A stretch of 64,000 bases of DNA from Burkholderia ambifaria AMMD (GTDB taxonomy: Bacteria > Pseudomonadota > Gammaproteobacteria > Burkholderiales > Burkholderiaceae). Shown here in pieces: positions 61,541-64,000 of the stretch. Each line of letters begins with the position of its first letter. Position 1 is the stretch's first letter. The notes under the pieces are model-generated. The model had not been told where the DNA came from. It saw only the letters and a program-made list of their open reading frames with translations, and ran no database searches. The translations under genes were made by a program, and so were the position numbers. Location of the stretch: contig NC_008391.1 in NCBI RefSeq assembly GCF_000203915.1, positions 372,001 to 436,000 of the forward strand. Reading direction: 5' to 3'.

Positions 61541-63228
61541 TCGCGCTGCACGAGATGCTGTGTGCCGCGGCGGATAGCGAAACGACAGTCTGCCGCGACG
61601 GCGCCGACGCGCTGACGCTCGGCGATTGGCGTGCGCGCGTGGACGCCATTGCACGGACGCTCGACGCGAGCGGCGCGCGACGGGTCGCGATCTGCACGGA
61701 CGATCCGTACGACTTCGCGTGCGCGTTCTTCGCGGTCGCGGCGGTGCAGGGCGAAATCGTGATTCCGGCCAGCAACGCGCCCGGCTATCTCGGCGATCTG
61801 GCCCATGCATACGACCTGGTGCTGGATGCGCCGGCATTGGCCGCGTGCGGGCACGGCACGGAGCGCGAACCTGCCATCTCCGTCCGCCCAATTGACGCGA
61901 CGGCCCCAGTGACGCTCTATACGTCCGGCAGCAGCGGCATCGCGAAGCCGGTGCGGAAGTCGCTCGCGCAGCTCGATGCCGAAGTGCGCACGCTGCAGCG
62001 CGAATGGGCCGACCGGATCGGCGCGGCAGTGACGCTGTCGAGCGTGCCGCATCACCACATCTACGGACTGCTGTTCAGGATCCTGTGGCCGTTGGCGGCG
62101 GGCCGCGCGTTCGACCGGGCAGCGGTGCTCGAGCCGTTGCAACTGCAGCAGCGGCTTGTCGAATACGGCGGCGGTGTCGTGGTCTCGACGCCGTCACAAC
62201 TGATGCGCTGGCCCGCGTTGTCCGGTTTTCCGATGCAAGCGCCCGCGCCGTGCGCGTTCTTCTCGTCGGGCGGCCCGCTGCCGGCCGATGCGGCAGCGGC
62301 CTATGCGAACGCGTTCGGCGCGGCGCCGCTCGAGATCTTCGGCAGCACCGAAACCGGCGGTATCGCGTGGCGGCGTCAGGACGTCTCGCACGCATGGCAG
62401 CCGTTGAAGGGCGTTGACGTGCGCTGCGACGACGAAGGCGTACTGTGCGTTCGCTCCGCGCATCTCGGCCACGATCGCTGGCACCGCACCGACGACACCG
62501 CGCGATTCGACGCGCTGGGCCGCTTCGCGCTCGCGGGACGGCGCGATCGCGTGATCAAGCTCGACGGCAAGCGCGTGTCGTTGCCGGAGCTCGAGACGCG
62601 GATACTCGCGCACGAGTATGTCGAGCAGGCGGCCGCGGTGGTCGTCGACGGCGCGACGCGGCCACACGTGGGCGTCGTCGCGGTGTTGAGCGCGGCGGGG
62701 CGGGACGCGCTGGCGGAGCACGGGCGGATTGCCGTCGCCACGACGTTGCGGCATGCGCTCGGCGCCTATTTCGACGCGGCCGCCTTGCCGCGCTACTGGC
62801 GATTCCGCCACGCGATGCCGTTCGATGTGCGCGGGAAGCTGCCCGCTGCCGCGCTGGCGGCGGCCTTTACGGCCACGCCGGAGGGCTTCGAGCTGCTCGC
62901 GTCGTGGCGCAGCGACGACGCGTTGCATTACGAGCTGCGCGTGCCGCCCACGCTCGCGCATTTCGACGGGCATTTTCCCGGGCTGCCCATCCTGCCCGGG
63001 GTCGTGCAGATCGACTGGGCCGCACGCCTTGCCGGCCGCGAGATGCCGGCCGTGCGGGAAATCCGTTCGATCGAACACCTGAAGTTCAAGGCACCCGTGC
63101 CGCCCGGCGCCGTGCTGGCGCTGCGTCTCGCGCATGATCCGGTACGCGGCCACACGCGCTTCGCGTTCCGGTGCGGCGGCCGGGAATGCACGTCGGGCGT
63201 GCTGGTATACGGCGCGGCGGCGGCATGA
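61537..63228 (+). CDS. AMP-dependent acyl/aryl ligase fused to an ApeI/FabZ-like dehydratase
   Basis: 563 residues in an ATGA overlap. Residues 1 to ~455 are an ANL-type adenylating domain: ATP loop LYTSGSSGIAKPVRKS (about 128-143), FGSTETGGIAWR, TDDTARFDALGRFALAGRRDRVIKLDGKRVSLPELE. From about 460 there is a hot-dog domain with HFDGHFPGLPILPGVVQIDW, the catalytic His region of FabA/FabZ-type dehydratases. In other clusters these activities are separate genes. It would activate the aryl starter and dehydrate polyene intermediates. Confidence 0.85.
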   Translation: MIALHEMLCAAADSETTVCRDGADALTLGDWRARVDAIARTLDASGARRVAICTDDPYDFACAFFAVAAVQGEIVIPASNAPGYLGDLAHAYDLVLDAPALAACGHGTEREPAISVRPIDATAPVTLYTSGSSGIAKPVRKSLAQLDAEVRTLQREWADRIGAAVTLSSVPHHHIYGLLFRILWPLAAGRAFDRAAVLEPLQLQQRLVEYGGGVVVSTPSQLMRWPALSGFPMQAPAPCAFFSSGGPLPADAAAAYANAFGAAPLEIFGSTETGGIAWRRQDVSHAWQPLKGVDVRCDDEGVLCVRSAHLGHDRWHRTDDTARFDALGRFALAGRRDRVIKLDGKRVSLPELETRILAHEYVEQAAAVVVDGATRPHVGVVAVLSAAGRDALAEHGRIAVATTLRHALGAYFDAAALPRYWRFRHAMPFDVRGKLPAAALAAAFTATPEGFELLASWRSDDALHYELRVPPTLAHFDGHFPGLPILPGVVQIDWAARLAGREMPAVREIRSIEHLKFKAPVPPGAVLALRLAHDPVRGHTRFAFRCGGRECTSGVLVYGAAAA

Positions 63229-64000
63229 GCGACACCTGCATCGTCATCCCGATCTACAACCATCGCGATGCGATCGGGGGCACGCTGGCGCGCCTGGTCG
63301 TGCACGGCCTGCCGATTCTGGTAGTCGACGATGGCAGCGATGAGCCGACCCGGCGGGTGCTCGCCACGCTTGCCGCGCAGTATGCCGATTCCGTGACGTT
63401 GCTGCGGTTGCCCGTCAACGGTGGAAAGGGTGCGGCCGTCATGGCCGGCATGCGTGCCGCGCGCGCACGGGGATACCGGCATGCGATCCAGATCGATGCC
63501 GATGGCCAGCACGATGCCGACGACGTGCCGAAGTTCGTCGCGGCCGCCCAGGCCGAGCCGGACGCCGTGATTCTCGGGCGGCCACGTTTCGACGACAGCG
63601 TACCGAAGGCGCGTCTGTACGGCCGCTATCTCACGCACGTGTGGGTATGGATCGAAACGCTGTCGCTGGACATTCCCGATGCGATGTGCGGGTTTCGTCT
63701 GTATCCGGTCGATGCCGTCTGCGAACTGATCGACACGGTATCGATGCCGACGCGGATGGCTTTCGACAGCGAGATCCTGGTCAGGCTGCACTGGCGAGGC
63801 CTGGCGTTCAGGACGATCGCGACGCGCGTCGTCTACCCGGCCGACGGCGTGTCGCATTTCGACGTCTGGCGCGACAACGTGCGCATCAGCGCGAGCCACA
63901 CGCGGCTCGTCGCCGGGATGCTCGTGCGCGCGCCGATGCTGCTGACGCGCCGGCTCATCGGTCGGCGCGCCGCGCCGCCGACGGCGCGCACGCGCGCATG
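63225..64000 (+). CDS. Family 2 glycosyltransferase (3' end beyond window)
   Basis: 258 full codons to the right edge with no stop. The GT-A start is CIVIPIYNHRDAIGGTLARL and the metal-binding region LPILVVDDGSDEPTRRVLATL; a DxD-like ADGQHD follows IQID, with NGGKGAAVMAGMRAARARGY between. This resembles the polyprenyl-phosphate-mannose synthase-like GT2 enzymes of aryl-polyene clusters. It starts in an ATGA overlap with the ligase-dehydratase gene. Confidence 0.85.
   Translation, partial: MSDTCIVIPIYNHRDAIGGTLARLVVHGLPILVVDDGSDEPTRRVLATLAAQYADSVTLLRLPVNGGKGAAVMAGMRAARARGYRHAIQIDADGQHDADDVPKFVAAAQAEPDAVILGRPRFDDSVPKARLYGRYLTHVWVWIETLSLDIPDAMCGFRLYPVDAVCELIDTVSMPTRMAFDSEILVRLHWRGLAFRTIATRVVYPADGVSHFDVWRDNVRISASHTRLVAGMLVRAPMLLTRRLIGRRAAPPTARTRA

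Overview
The window is a high-GC betaproteobacterial segment. Its gene content and codon style point to Burkholderia, probably a Burkholderia cepacia complex strain and possibly a secondary chromosome; this is inferred from protein families such as the porin, PcaQ/PcaHG and the aryl-polyene genes, not from a database search. No rRNA, tRNA, CRISPR array, IS element or replication origin was recognised.

Layout. 1-5.5 kb: an amino-acid permease (cut by the left edge) facing away from a hydroxyproline module, made of a 4-hydroxyproline 2-epimerase and a three-subunit FAD/2Fe-2S dehydrogenase. 5.5-6.7 kb: a BigR/SqrR-like thiol-switch repressor with two YeeE/YedE sulfur-permease halves. 6.8-9.3 kb: a DUF2917 protein, a MocR-type regulator and a small gene behind a near-consensus LexA box. 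9.4-14.1 kb: a di-heme cytochrome c peroxidase whose 5' end carries a 42-bp minisatellite, a lipoprotein metallophosphatase, a methyltransferase and a small membrane protein. 14.4-19.5 kb: porin, GH31 glycosidase and MFS transporter, probably a glycoside-uptake unit.

19.9-29.3 kb: a tightly packed peptide-scavenging operon with an RpiR regulator, an isoaspartyl peptidase, a Gsi-type dipeptide ABC transporter, a DmpA-type aminopeptidase and a DppA-type D-aminopeptidase. 29.5-34.9 kb: an AraC regulator, protocatechuate 3,4-dioxygenase (pcaHG), a permuted-papain-like protein, an XRE regulator and pcaQ. pcaH and pcaQ share a regulatory module with identical internal spacing. 35.0-35.7 kb: a toxin-first toxin/antitoxin pair.

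36.2-47.3 kb is the most unusual part. A complete type I secretion system (TolC-like protein, PrtD-like ABC exporter, HlyD-like adaptor) leads into a lower-GC accessory block. The block holds two paralogous signal-peptide proteins of unknown family, a 90-residue orphan, a frameshifted lipoprotein gene, a truncated HEIGH-motif protein, and a 967-residue HELGH-motif protein with about nine 58-residue repeats and no evident RTX nonapeptides. Two displaced fragments of the adaptor gene lie inside the block. I read it as a duplicated, partly decayed secreted-metallopeptidase cassette.

47.4-58.6 kb is mostly housekeeping: an APC permease, Lhr helicase, a YdjM-like membrane protein, gamma-glutamyltransferase, polyphosphate kinase 2, an H-NS-like protein and a YigZ protein. 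58.9-64 kb is the start of an aryl-polyene-type lipid/pigment cluster: ketosynthase-like protein, acyltransferase, two acyl carrier proteins, a membrane protein, an AMP-ligase/dehydratase fusion and a GT2 glycosyltransferase that runs off the right edge.
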